From the IMG/VR virus record IMGVR_UViG_3300025810_000033, positions 1 to 34,162 of that record: DNA of 34,162 nucleotides, one strand, 5' to 3'. The number at the start of each line of letters is the position of its first letter. Within the stretch, counting starts at the first letter, position 1. The notes beneath the pieces are model-generated. The model saw nothing but the letters and a program-made list of their open reading frames with translations. It did no database searches and was not told where the DNA came from. Of the stretch, positions 22,003 through 29,879 are shown piece after piece. The position numbers and the translations under genes are program-made. The stretch comes from a virus.

Positions 22003-22728
22003 ATGAAGACTTCTTATAGAATCATTAAGTTAAGTAGCGGCGAAGAAATAATCGGGAATATAAAGGGTAGAGAAAAAGACAAGATTCTTATTGATCGACC
22101 GATGATATTTAAAACTCAAACAATGAGTAATTTGATCTCACAAAAAGAAGTTGTATTTTTAAGAGATTGGATGACATATACCAATGACATTGAGGCAAAG
22201 ATTAAAGAATCTCACATCACCTCCATTTTTACACCCGATCAATTAGTGATAACAATGTATGATAGAGCAAAGCACGAGATGGATGTGAAACCACACAACT
22301 CTAGTAAAATAACTAAAATGGATCCTGATGCATTTGGAAATGATAAAAGCCTAGAAGATGCATTAAAGGATATTTTTAAATTTCCAGGCACAAATAGCAG
22401 TAATCCTTTGTTCGATGAACTCGATGCATTGGAAGAAAAACTAGATGCCTTTGACTCGAATGAATTGAATAACCCAGAGCCAAATGATAAAGATCGCATT
22501 TACTTAAACATGGATCTATCGTATGAGGATTTGAAAAGTCTATTCGATGATGGTATAATTTCATCCAAGATTTTTAATATGATGGAAGAAATGTACTACG
22601 GATCAGTTAATAAAATGGAACGAGAAGAAACCAGCGATGATTCTACTATAGAAGATAAAGATCATCCAGACTACGGGAATCGCTGGACTGATTGGGATAA
22701 TGACTTATCTAATGAAGACTATAAGTAA
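22003..22728 (+). CDS. Lsm (Sm-like) domain protein
   Basis: The frame extends upstream into uvsW (to 21952), but the ATG at 22003 is preferred because GGGGAG lies six bases upstream, inside the uvsW end. The 241-aa product begins TSYRIIKLSSGEEIIGNI followed by KDKILIDRPMIFK, the two-part Sm fold pattern (small-molecule-like strands with L-x-x-G-x-x-I-x-G and I-x-I-x-x-P). The Sm-like part covers about residues 1-85. The C-terminal ~110 residues are acidic with little similarity to anything I know. Proteins with this N-terminus sit near gp55 in marine T4-like phages and may bind RNA, but no function is established to my knowledge. Confidence 0.7.
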   Translation: MKTSYRIIKLSSGEEIIGNIKGREKDKILIDRPMIFKTQTMSNLISQKEVVFLRDWMTYTNDIEAKIKESHITSIFTPDQLVITMYDRAKHEMDVKPHNSSKITKMDPDAFGNDKSLEDALKDIFKFPGTNSSNPLFDELDALEEKLDAFDSNELNNPEPNDKDRIYLNMDLSYEDLKSLFDDGIISSKIFNMMEEMYYGSVNKMEREETSDDSTIEDKDHPDYGNRWTDWDNDLSNEDYK

Positions 22729-22782
22729 GCTTAGTATCCCTTTTCTCTCTCCACACAGGGATTATAATCGTGATTTGAAAAC

Positions 22783-22802
22783 TGTCAAGTAAAAACTTGA
22801 CA
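22783..22802. promoter_or_regulatory. Perfect inverted repeat overlapping the gp55 promoter
   Basis: TGTCAAGT (22783-22790) and ACTTGACA (22795-22802) form an eight-base perfect dyad around an AAAA centre, in the only intergenic gap near 100 bases in the window (22729-22830). The right arm contains TTGACA, a consensus -35 box. It may be an operator for a repressor or activator of the late sigma gene. As RNA it would make a short hairpin; no T-tract follows directly (the next bases are mostly A), so a terminator is less likely. TATAAT at 22763-22768 upstream could be another -10 box, but no good -35 precedes it. Confidence 0.55.
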
Positions 22803-22824
22803 AAAAAATTTTAGGATGTAAAAT
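22797..22824 (+). promoter_or_regulatory. Sigma70-type promoter upstream of gp55
   Basis: TTGACA (22797-22802) and TAAAAT (22819-22824) are separated by 16 bases: a full consensus -35 and a five-of-six -10. Initiation would fall at about 22831, the first base of the gp55 ATG, giving a leaderless or nearly leaderless message. The only ribosome-site candidate (AGGA at 22813-22816) would then be untranscribed. A host-type promoter fits early or middle expression of a late sigma factor. Confidence 0.6.
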
Positions 22825-22830
22825 TCGTAT

Positions 22831-23346
22831 ATGAAAAGCACACACTATATTGATAATGATAAATTTTATGAAGAGATGACATCTTGGATAAAAGATGTAC
22901 GAGAAGCACAAAACGAAGGTGAATCGAATCCTCCAATAACCAATTATATTGGGGAGTGTTTTATGAGTATTGCTGAAAACTTATCTAAAAAGGGAAACTT
23001 CATCAAGTATCCTTTTAGGGATGATATGATAAGTGATGCAATAGAAAATTGTGTAATGTATGCACATAACTTTGACCCAGATAAATCTAAGAATCCTTTT
23101 TCTTATTTTACTCAAATTACTTACTTTGCATTTCTCCGTAGAATCGAGAAGGAGAAAAAGCAAATGTATATCAAGTATAAGTTAATGGAGCAGAATCCAG
23201 ACTCTACTCTATCTTGGTATAAAGAAAATTACTTTGAAAAAAAGAAAGAAGAAGATGTTGATGAAGCACTGAAAAAGGAATTTGAGTTGACTGATAAAGA
23301 TATTCAAAAGTTTAGTAGTGGTTCAAAGAAAAAAGGTAAAAAATGA
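22831..23346 (+). CDS. 55: Late sigma factor gp55-like
   Basis: The 171-aa protein (T4 gp55 is 185 aa) is a reduced sigma factor that directs host RNA polymerase to TATAAATA late promoters. Its core (residues ~35-110: INYIGE...CFMSIAENL, KGNFIKYPFRDDMISDAIEN, FDPDKSKNPFSYFTQI, YFAFLRRIEKEKKQ) matches sigma region 2, including the F-x-Y-x-x-x-I-x-x-x-F-x-R-x-I-x-K-E-x-K segment. The tail is Lys-rich. It follows a ~100-base gap with a promoter and dyad, and overlaps gp47 by ATGA. Confidence 0.93.
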   Translation: MKSTHYIDNDKFYEEMTSWIKDVREAQNEGESNPPITNYIGECFMSIAENLSKKGNFIKYPFRDDMISDAIENCVMYAHNFDPDKSKNPFSYFTQITYFAFLRRIEKEKKQMYIKYKLMEQNPDSTLSWYKENYFEKKKEEDVDEALKKEFELTDKDIQKFSSGSKKKGKK

Positions 23347-24404
23347 AAATAGGTGTTTTGAATGATTCTCATTTTGGTGCTAGAAATGACTCTGGGTTGT
23401 TTCTAGATTACTTTATTTCTTTTTATGAAAATGTGTTTTTTCCCTATATCAAAGAAAATGAAATAAAAGAAATTATTCATCTTGGTGATTTCTTCGACAG
23501 AAGAAAGTATATCAATTTCAACACTCTCCAGAAAGTCAGAGAAAAGATTCTAGATCCGCTGCAAGCAATGGGTGTGCAGATTAATTTATCTTTGGGGAAT
23601 CATGATACTTATTACAAAAATACAAATAAGGTGAACTCACCCAAAGAACTTCTTTCCGCTTACGGCAATATTGTCATTCATGAATCACCTATTGCTCTGG
23701 ACTATGACGGATTGTCTGTGGGATTGATTCCTTGGATAAATGAAGAGAATAGAGATGAAACTTTAGATTTTCTTAAGTCTTGCAAATGTTCAGTTATAGG
23801 TGGACATTTTGAATTAGAAGGCTATGAGGTAATGAGAGGAATGAGTTTTAGTGGTGGGATGTCAGATAAACCTTTGCGAAGATTTGAAAAAGTTTTAAGT
23901 GGACATTTTCACACGAAAAGTCAAAAAAATAATGTTCACTATCTTGGGACACAATACCAAATTACATTCAGCGATCTTCATGATATGAAAGGCTTTCATG
24001 TTCTTGACACTGAAACCAGAGATTTAGAATTTATAGAAAATTCAGACAAGATGTTTTATTCTTTTGTCTATGACGATAAGGACAAAAAAGCATTAAAAGA
24101 TCTTCAGTCAGAATTAAGTAGTAAACTGACCAATAGGTATGTAAAAATTATTGTAGAAAACAAAACTAAATCTAGTTTGTTTGAATCATTTATTGATGCT
24201 TTATATGAATTAAATGTTTCTGATATTTCTGTGATTGAAGATTTTTCTGCTGACTTGGAACAAGAAGAGAAAGTTGATCTTGCACAAGACACACTAACAA
24301 TCATAAGCACGGAAATAGATTTGATTGAAACTGACTTAGATAAAGATTCTTTAAAAAGAAAAATGAAAACCCTTTATATGGAGAGTATAACAAATGAAGA
24401 GTGA
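23343..24404 (+). CDS. 47: Recombination endonuclease subunit gp47 (Mre11-like)
   Basis: The 353-aa protein (T4 gp47 is 339 aa) is the metallophosphoesterase subunit of the gp46/47 complex that resects DNA ends for recombination-dependent replication. All phosphodiesterase motifs are present: LNDSHFG (D8, H10), HLGDFFDRR (D49), LGNHDTY (N86, H87), GGHFELEG (H155) and SGHFHTKS (H188, H190). The start overlaps gp55 by four bases. Its end overlaps the inserted SET-like gene by 11 bases; in T4, genes 47 and 46 are separated only by small genes. Confidence 0.95.
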   Translation: MKIGVLNDSHFGARNDSGLFLDYFISFYENVFFPYIKENEIKEIIHLGDFFDRRKYINFNTLQKVREKILDPLQAMGVQINLSLGNHDTYYKNTNKVNSPKELLSAYGNIVIHESPIALDYDGLSVGLIPWINEENRDETLDFLKSCKCSVIGGHFELEGYEVMRGMSFSGGMSDKPLRRFEKVLSGHFHTKSQKNNVHYLGTQYQITFSDLHDMKGFHVLDTETRDLEFIENSDKMFYSFVYDDKDKKALKDLQSELSSKLTNRYVKIIVENKTKSSLFESFIDALYELNVSDISVIEDFSADLEQEEKVDLAQDTLTIISTEIDLIETDLDKDSLKRKMKTLYMESITNEE

Positions 24405-25116
24405 AGAAATATCTGTAACCGAAGAGGAAGTACCAGAAACTGAGCAGGTGGATGTCGATTCTTCTGATAAGGTGGAAAGAATTAAAAAGGCTGCTAGTGC
24501 ATATAGAATGGAAAGTTCTATAGAAGGCGTAAAAAGTGGAACTACTAAAATTATTCCTAGCAAAGAAAACTTTGAGTCATCGGTTAGACTTACGGTTGAT
24601 GCAACTGGACTGTCTAAAGTAGTTACCGAAAAGGAAATTAAGAGAGGGGATCTTCTGGAAGAGTGTTTCTATTATGTTATGGAGTCACGCAAAGATGATT
24701 TCTTCATGTCACTGCGGGATAAGGTTGCAGCATATGTGATGTGGACTTTGCCCGAGGATGATTCTGTTTACAAGTCAGATGAAGTCGGTAATCATGTAAT
24801 TCTACCTCTCGGTAATGCTCTTGCTTATGGTCCTTCTTATACCCCGAACGCTTATGTTCAGTTTGATTCGAAGATGCGAGTTATTCGTTTCTATGCATTG
24901 AGGGATATCAATAGAGGAGAAGTTGTTACAATTGGTTATCCCAAGGATGGGGTTGGTCCATCTGGAATAACTCCACAGCAATATTATGAGTTGACAGGTG
25001 ACACCCTTAAGAGTAAAATTGGTTCTCCGGGCAAAAAGGGTGGTTGCTCTTCATGTCAACAGAAAAAGTTTCGTTCTAGAATAGAGGAAAAGAATGATAA
25101 TATTCAAGAAACTTAA
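24394..25116 (+). CDS. SET-domain-like protein
   Basis: After an acidic N-terminus (~1-65), residues ~70-185 of this 240-aa protein follow the SET pattern. TGLSKVVTEKEIKRGDLLEE corresponds to the usual G-x-G-(V/L)-x-A-x-x-x-I-x-x-G-x-x-(I/L)-x-E. Then come VILPLGNALAYGPSYTPNAY (SET: G-N-x-x-x-x-x-N-H-S-x-x-P-N-A), VIRFYALRDINRGEVVTIGY (SET: a-x-R-d-I-x-x-G-E-E-(L/V)-T-x-x-Y), and a late GGCSSCQQKK resembling a post-SET cysteine cluster. The NHS triad is replaced by GPS, so methyltransferase activity is uncertain. GGAGAG lies before the ATG. It overlaps both gp47 (11 bases) and gp46 (23 bases), so it is embedded in the nuclease operon. I cannot name its substrate. Confidence 0.68.
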   Translation: MKSEEISVTEEEVPETEQVDVDSSDKVERIKKAASAYRMESSIEGVKSGTTKIIPSKENFESSVRLTVDATGLSKVVTEKEIKRGDLLEECFYYVMESRKDDFFMSLRDKVAAYVMWTLPEDDSVYKSDEVGNHVILPLGNALAYGPSYTPNAYVQFDSKMRVIRFYALRDINRGEVVTIGYPKDGVGPSGITPQQYYELTGDTLKSKIGSPGKKGGCSSCQQKKFRSRIEEKNDNIQET

Positions 25117-26812
25117 ATTTAAAAATTTTGGTTCCTTTGGAAATTATTTTACAGAAATTGATTTTTGTAAAAATGAATTAATACTAGTGTCTGGATTGAA
25201 TGGTCGAGGTAAGTCTTTTGCTTACCTCGACGCAATCACATTCGCATTGTACGGAAAACCCTTTCGTAAAATCAATATACCACAATTAGTAAATACGATA
25301 AATTCTAAAAATTGTGTGGTGGAGTTAGAATTTACTATTGGTACTAATGAGTATCTAATCAAACGAGGACTGGGACCTAAATTATTTGAAATTCACAAGA
25401 ATGGAAAACTCATAGATCAAAATGCAAAGGCAAAAGATTATCAAGAGTTGTTAGAATCCCAAATTATCAAGATGAACTACAAAACTTTTACTCAGGTTGT
25501 GATTCTGGGTAGATCTTCATTTGTTCCATTCTTACAGTTATCTCCGGCAGATAGAAGAAACATTATTGAAAATATTCTCGATATTAATGTGTTTTCAAAT
25601 ATGAATCAAATTGCAAAGGGTAAACTTTCCTTCGTAAAGGAGAAAATAAATGAGACGAATCGTAAAATTGAAAGTTGTGAGGAAAAAATTGAGTACCAGA
25701 AAAAGTTCATCTCCAAAATACAAGATCAAAAGAATAGTTCCGAGTCAAAGATCAAAGAGAAGATACAAAAGATAAATGAATCGATTGAATCTTCTAATGA
25801 TGCAATAAAAGAAATTAAAGACTCTATGATAAAGGGTGAAATTGAAAAAGAAATAGAAACCCTCAAAGATAAAAAAGTAACTTTTCGAACCGAAGAGAAA
25901 TCTTTTGTAAATAAAATTGTATCATCACAAAAAAATATTGATTTCTATGAAGACAATGAAAATTGTCCAGTCTGTAAACAGTCAATTGATATTGAGTTTA
26001 GAACAAATAAAATTCAGAGTCTTTCGGAGGAAATGAAAACTCTTGAAGATAATTTAGAAAATGCAAAAAAGTCTTTGCATGAATGTGAAGGATTATTAAC
26101 TAGCAAAATTGATGATCAAAATACAAACAAAAAATTAGAAGAAAAATACAATATAAATCTGAACATGATTGAAAGATATGATAAAGAATTATTAGATCTG
26201 CAAAAAGAACTGAATAAACCACACGAAGATGCAGATGAATTAGAAAAAGAAAAGAAAAACTTAGAAGAGATTGAAATTAAGACGGAAACCTTAAGAGAGT
26301 CTCTTAAGCAGTATGATATAGAAAAGATGGAATACGCTTCTTGTGTTTCTCTTCTTAAAGATAGTGGTATCAAATCAAAAATCATTAAACATTATTTGCC
26401 ATTAATTAACAAAGTAATCAATACATTTTTGACGAATATGAATTTCTTTACCAAGTTTGAGTTGAATGAAGAATTTGAAGAAACAATTAAGAGCCGACAT
26501 CGAGACAAATTTAGTTACATGAGTTTCAGTGAAGGAGAAAAACTAAGAATTGATCTTGCTCTTTTGTTTGCTTGGAGAGAAGTTGCAAAGGTCAAGAACA
26601 GCGCAAACTGCAACTTACTTATTCTTGATGAAATTTTTGATTCCTCTTTAGACTCATCTGGCACCGAAGAGTTGATGAGAAATCTTTATTCCCTCAAGAA
26701 GTCAGGAAGTGTCATTGTCATTTCTCACAAGTTAGATCAAATGTCAGATAAGTTTGACAGAACTGTTGTTGTGGAAAAGAAGAACAACTTTAGTAAGTTA
26801 AAGAAACGATGA
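25094..26812 (+). CDS. 46: Recombination endonuclease subunit gp46 (Rad50-like)
   Basis: The 572-aa protein (T4 gp46 is 560 aa) is the SMC-like ATPase partner of gp47. Motifs: Walker A GLNGRGKS (34-41), Q-loop region TQVVILGRSSFVPF, a central coiled coil (~170-440) interrupted by the zinc hook CPVC (291-294), ABC signature SFSEGEKLRIDLAL (~477-490), Walker B LLILDEIFDSS (D512, E513) and the switch His in VISHKL. All elements are intact. The start lies inside the SET-like gene; the stop overlaps the next gene by ATGA, even though that gene has very different base composition. Confidence 0.96.
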   Translation: MIIFKKLKFKNFGSFGNYFTEIDFCKNELILVSGLNGRGKSFAYLDAITFALYGKPFRKINIPQLVNTINSKNCVVELEFTIGTNEYLIKRGLGPKLFEIHKNGKLIDQNAKAKDYQELLESQIIKMNYKTFTQVVILGRSSFVPFLQLSPADRRNIIENILDINVFSNMNQIAKGKLSFVKEKINETNRKIESCEEKIEYQKKFISKIQDQKNSSESKIKEKIQKINESIESSNDAIKEIKDSMIKGEIEKEIETLKDKKVTFRTEEKSFVNKIVSSQKNIDFYEDNENCPVCKQSIDIEFRTNKIQSLSEEMKTLEDNLENAKKSLHECEGLLTSKIDDQNTNKKLEEKYNINLNMIERYDKELLDLQKELNKPHEDADELEKEKKNLEEIEIKTETLRESLKQYDIEKMEYASCVSLLKDSGIKSKIIKHYLPLINKVINTFLTNMNFFTKFELNEEFEETIKSRHRDKFSYMSFSEGEKLRIDLALLFAWREVAKVKNSANCNLLILDEIFDSSLDSSGTEELMRNLYSLKKSGSVIVISHKLDQMSDKFDRTVVVEKKNNFSKLKKR

Positions 26813-27576
26813 GTCTATTCACAGAGACAGCAGAAGACTACTTAGAGATGATCGGTGATTGGACAGACTCCCTCCCTGCTCCCATCGTGGAGGAGCATGA
26901 GGGGATCCTCGTCGTCCGTGATGATCTCATCGGTGGTGGGTCGAAGATGCGATTCGCCGACTACCTGATCCAGTCACAGCCTGAGATTGATGAGTGGGTG
27001 TATGGCAGTTCACCTGCCACTGGTTATGCTCAGATCTCACTTGCACATCTGTGTGGCAGGTATGACAAGAAGGCAGTGATTTTTATGGCAGATCGTGCTG
27101 TTGAAAAAAGACACCCTTATCAGTTGCAAGCAATCGAAGCAGGTGCTATAATGCACTGGATCCCAAACGGGATGCTTAGTGTGACCGAAAAAAGGGCAAG
27201 AGATTATGTTGCAGAAGATCCAACACGCCGCAGACTACTTCCTATTGGCTTTGACCATCCTACTGTTATCGCTTCCATCATTCGGGTTGCTCGTAACATG
27301 GATGTATCTCCAGATGAAGTCTGGACGGTAGGATCAAGTGGAACACTCACCAGAGGACTACAACTCGCATGGCAAGGATCCTCCTTTCACTGCGTCCGTG
27401 TGGGACATAGCGGCGAGTACGGAAAGGCTAAGACCTACCAGTCGAAATACGCCTTCAACAAAGCAACCAAAGTGTTGCCCCCATTCCCGTCCGCACCAAC
27501 CTACGACGCAAAAGCGTGGGAGTTTATCAAGGATCATGCGTCACCTGGCGCACTTTTTTGGAATGTAGGAGCATGA
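26809..27576 (+). CDS. PLP-dependent fold-type-II enzyme-like protein
   Basis: This 255-aa protein resembles ACC deaminase/D-cysteine desulfhydrase (tryptophan synthase beta superfamily). VVRDDLIGGGSKMRFADYL matches K-R-(D/E)-D-x-x-(G/-)-G-N-K-x-R-K-x-x-x-L, placing the Schiff-base lysine at K46. VYGSSPATGYAQISLAHLC matches the S-N-H-x-x-x-x-A-x-x substrate loop, and TVGSSGTLTRGL (175-182) matches the GSGGT phosphate-binding loop. Family members are usually ~330 aa; this one lacks part of the C-terminus. The Asn of GGNK is Ser and the SNH loop is altered, so the substrate may differ. It is coupled by ATGA to gp46 upstream and to the methyltransferase-like gene downstream. Base composition is visibly GC-richer than gp46. 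Confidence 0.6.
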   Translation: MSLFTETAEDYLEMIGDWTDSLPAPIVEEHEGILVVRDDLIGGGSKMRFADYLIQSQPEIDEWVYGSSPATGYAQISLAHLCGRYDKKAVIFMADRAVEKRHPYQLQAIEAGAIMHWIPNGMLSVTEKRARDYVAEDPTRRRLLPIGFDHPTVIASIIRVARNMDVSPDEVWTVGSSGTLTRGLQLAWQGSSFHCVRVGHSGEYGKAKTYQSKYAFNKATKVLPPFPSAPTYDAKAWEFIKDHASPGALFWNVGA

Positions 27577-29144
27577 GATTTTACGAACGAAATGATGCCA
27601 TCATTAATAGTGATGTCAATGTAAACTTTGAAGACCTTCTAGAGATGACACCCGATCAGTTCAAAGATTGGGTGATTCAACTTCGTGAAGAGTTGACTGC
27701 CGCGTGGGACAACAACGGCTGTCCTCCTCGAACGGGAAAGAACGAGGAAGATATTATTGCTTCCTTCAATCGCATGTCGGAGTTTCCTGTCCATCAGTTT
27801 GAGTTCGATGATGAACTTAGCGAGACGCCGAAGGATGTGATCATCAACAAGTCACGACTTGGTGTTGAAGCCGATCAGTTCTTCGATAATATGTTCAAGA
27901 CAAGAATCAACTATACGGAGAAAGACAATGGACACTCGATCTACGATCTTGTCGCCAATCCAGATTATTTTGACAGAGTGTATAAAGGTTCTCTTCGTCA
28001 CTTTCGCAGGGACTCTTTTTATTCTCATGCTGTCTCCACCCTCAAGCGTTCGCGGAAGCATAGCGTTGTATCTGTTGATTCTGCTAGGGACTGGATGCTC
28101 GCGTTTTTTGAGAACCCGACGATGTTTGCGGGAAAGGACTTCCTACTTGAACAAGTCAAGATCCGAGAAGGATTGAACACAGGTTATAATCAGGTAGAAC
28201 AAACAGACATTCTACAGTTGACTAAGGAAGAGGTTGAAGAGTTTCGTGATCGCCTAGCGTATCGACATCACTCGACGTTCGATATTGATAATATGGACGA
28301 CGAACATGTTTATGCTATTCGTTTGTATGATAAAGGTAAGAAGATTTTTCCTGGCGGGTTCAAGTCGTTTCGTATCGGCTACATTCAACCCGCAGTAAAC
28401 TTCCCACCGATGACTGCTAAATACTTGTATGAGCGATTCACTAACCACATCAAAGACAGACCGATTAAGATCTATGATCCGAGCAGTGGCTGGGGTGGTC
28501 GTATCCTTGGGGCTATGGCTGTCCGTGATGATCGCACTCTGCATTACATTGGCACTGACCCCAATCCTGATAACTTTAATAATGATGGAAGTTCTCGTTA
28601 TAGTGATCTCGCAGATTTTTACAACACCAAAACCTACAGATCAAACCCCTTCTTCTCAAGCACACATACATACGAAGTCTTCCGACTAGGATCTGAGGAG
28701 ATTCAACATGACAAAGATTTTCAAAAGCACAGAGGCGAGATTGATGTGGTCTTCACTTCTCCTCCTTATTTTAATCGAGAGGCTTATAGTGAAGATGAAA
28801 ACCAGAGTTACAAGAAGTATGGAAGTTCATATGAGTCATGGCGTGATGGATTCTTGCGACCGACACTTTCCACTTGTGCTGAATGGTTACGACCAGGCGG
28901 CTATCTCCTATGGAACATTGCAGATATATTGATCAAGGGAGAATATCTGCCTTTAGAGCAAGACTCTATTGACATACTGGGTGAACTTGGTGTAGAATAT
29001 AAATACAAAATAAAAATGGCACTAGAAGGAATGCCTGGTCAGAACCGCGTGGGTGAAGACGGCAAACCAAAGTGCAAAAACTTCTGTCAAGTGAACGGCA
29101 GATATTTGAAGTATGAACCTATCTTTGTTTTTCGGAAAGCATAA
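27573..29144 (+). CDS. SAM-dependent DNA methyltransferase-like protein
   Basis: The frame opens at 27516, but the ATG at 27573 (523 aa) overlaps the PLP-like stop by ATGA and is preferred. The C-terminal part is a methyltransferase fold: motif I YDPSSGWGGRILGAMAV (D302), acidic IGTDPNPDNF, motif IV VFTSPPYFNREAY (395-400) as in amino-methylating DNA methyltransferases, and LRPGGYLLWNIADI. The first ~280 residues are an unrecognised domain that may recognise the target or partner. The motif order I then IV, with no C-terminal recognition domain, is unlike most restriction methyltransferases. A pairing with the PLP-like protein in DNA or nucleotide modification is possible but is inference. 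Confidence 0.72.
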   Translation: MRFYERNDAIINSDVNVNFEDLLEMTPDQFKDWVIQLREELTAAWDNNGCPPRTGKNEEDIIASFNRMSEFPVHQFEFDDELSETPKDVIINKSRLGVEADQFFDNMFKTRINYTEKDNGHSIYDLVANPDYFDRVYKGSLRHFRRDSFYSHAVSTLKRSRKHSVVSVDSARDWMLAFFENPTMFAGKDFLLEQVKIREGLNTGYNQVEQTDILQLTKEEVEEFRDRLAYRHHSTFDIDNMDDEHVYAIRLYDKGKKIFPGGFKSFRIGYIQPAVNFPPMTAKYLYERFTNHIKDRPIKIYDPSSGWGGRILGAMAVRDDRTLHYIGTDPNPDNFNNDGSSRYSDLADFYNTKTYRSNPFFSSTHTYEVFRLGSEEIQHDKDFQKHRGEIDVVFTSPPYFNREAYSEDENQSYKKYGSSYESWRDGFLRPTLSTCAEWLRPGGYLLWNIADILIKGEYLPLEQDSIDILGELGVEYKYKIKMALEGMPGQNRVGEDGKPKCKNFCQVNGRYLKYEPIFVFRKA

Positions 29145-29845
29145 TGAAACAAGACACCGAATTTGGTAATATTCTTGAACGATTCTTGGACGATTATATG
29201 GGTAAACTGTCTGATGGTGGTTCGATTAGAAAGCCCAACTTCGAGAATGCGATCAAGTCTTATAAGCCAACTAAGAGAGAAATCAAACTCCTGAGAGATC
29301 ATTTCGTTGAAGTGCGAGATGAAATCATGGGTGCCATCAACAAGACCGATGAGGACTTGGTTGAAGGTTACTCGTTTCTCTCCACTACCAAGTTGAAGAA
29401 ACTAGAAGGTTACCTTGAGTCTTTGATCGAAGTTCTAGAGGCCAAGTCAAAGATCACTCGACGAAAGCGAAAGGTTGATCCTAATAAACTCGTCAAGTCG
29501 GTTCAGTATATGCCTGAAGCAAAAGAGTTCAATCTAGAATCGATCGATCCTGTCAACATCGTGGGTGCTAGTGGCCTTCTCTGTTTCAACACTAAGACCA
29601 AGAAACTAACTCTGTTTGAGGCTAGTACTAAGGAAGGTCTTAGTGTCAAGGGAACTACTATTCAAAATTTTTCTGAAAGTTCTGTTACTAAGACTATCAG
29701 AAAGAATAACTTGACTCTTCTTAGTAATATAACAGAGGGACGTATCGATTATACCAAGCGTGTTATCAATAACATTAAAACGAAAAACGCTATCCCTACA
29801 GGTAGAATCAATAAGGATACTGTGATTCTGAGGACATATTCATAA
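29144..29845 (+). CDS. Uncharacterised protein downstream of the methyltransferase-like gene
   Basis: I do not recognise this 233-aa protein. The first half (residues ~1-115) is charged and helical with many Lys and Glu (KPTKREIKLLRDHFVEVRDE, LKKLEGYLESLIEVLEAKSK, ITRRKRKVDPNKLVKSVQYM). The second half looks like beta structure (DPVNIVGASGLLCFNTKTKK, LTLFEASTKEGLSVKGTTI) and ends RINKDTVILRTYS. The TAATG junction with the methyltransferase-like gene suggests co-translation. It is less GC-rich than the two genes before it. It could be an accessory factor of that pair, or the last gene of the early block before the fibers. Confidence 0.7.
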   Translation: MKQDTEFGNILERFLDDYMGKLSDGGSIRKPNFENAIKSYKPTKREIKLLRDHFVEVRDEIMGAINKTDEDLVEGYSFLSTTKLKKLEGYLESLIEVLEAKSKITRRKRKVDPNKLVKSVQYMPEAKEFNLESIDPVNIVGASGLLCFNTKTKKLTLFEASTKEGLSVKGTTIQNFSESSVTKTIRKNNLTLLSNITEGRIDYTKRVINNIKTKNAIPTGRINKDTVILRTYS

Positions 29846-29879
29846 CATATATACTAGGTATTCTTTATGGAAGAATCCT

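Noticed and set aside
22734-22768. ATCCC/GGGAT stem as a terminator after the Lsm-like gene
   Set aside because: Only five pairs with a long loop and no T-tract.
28998-29005. TATAAATA inside the methyltransferase-like gene
   Set aside because: Coding context (VEYKYK). It could serve the gene at 29144 but has no other support.
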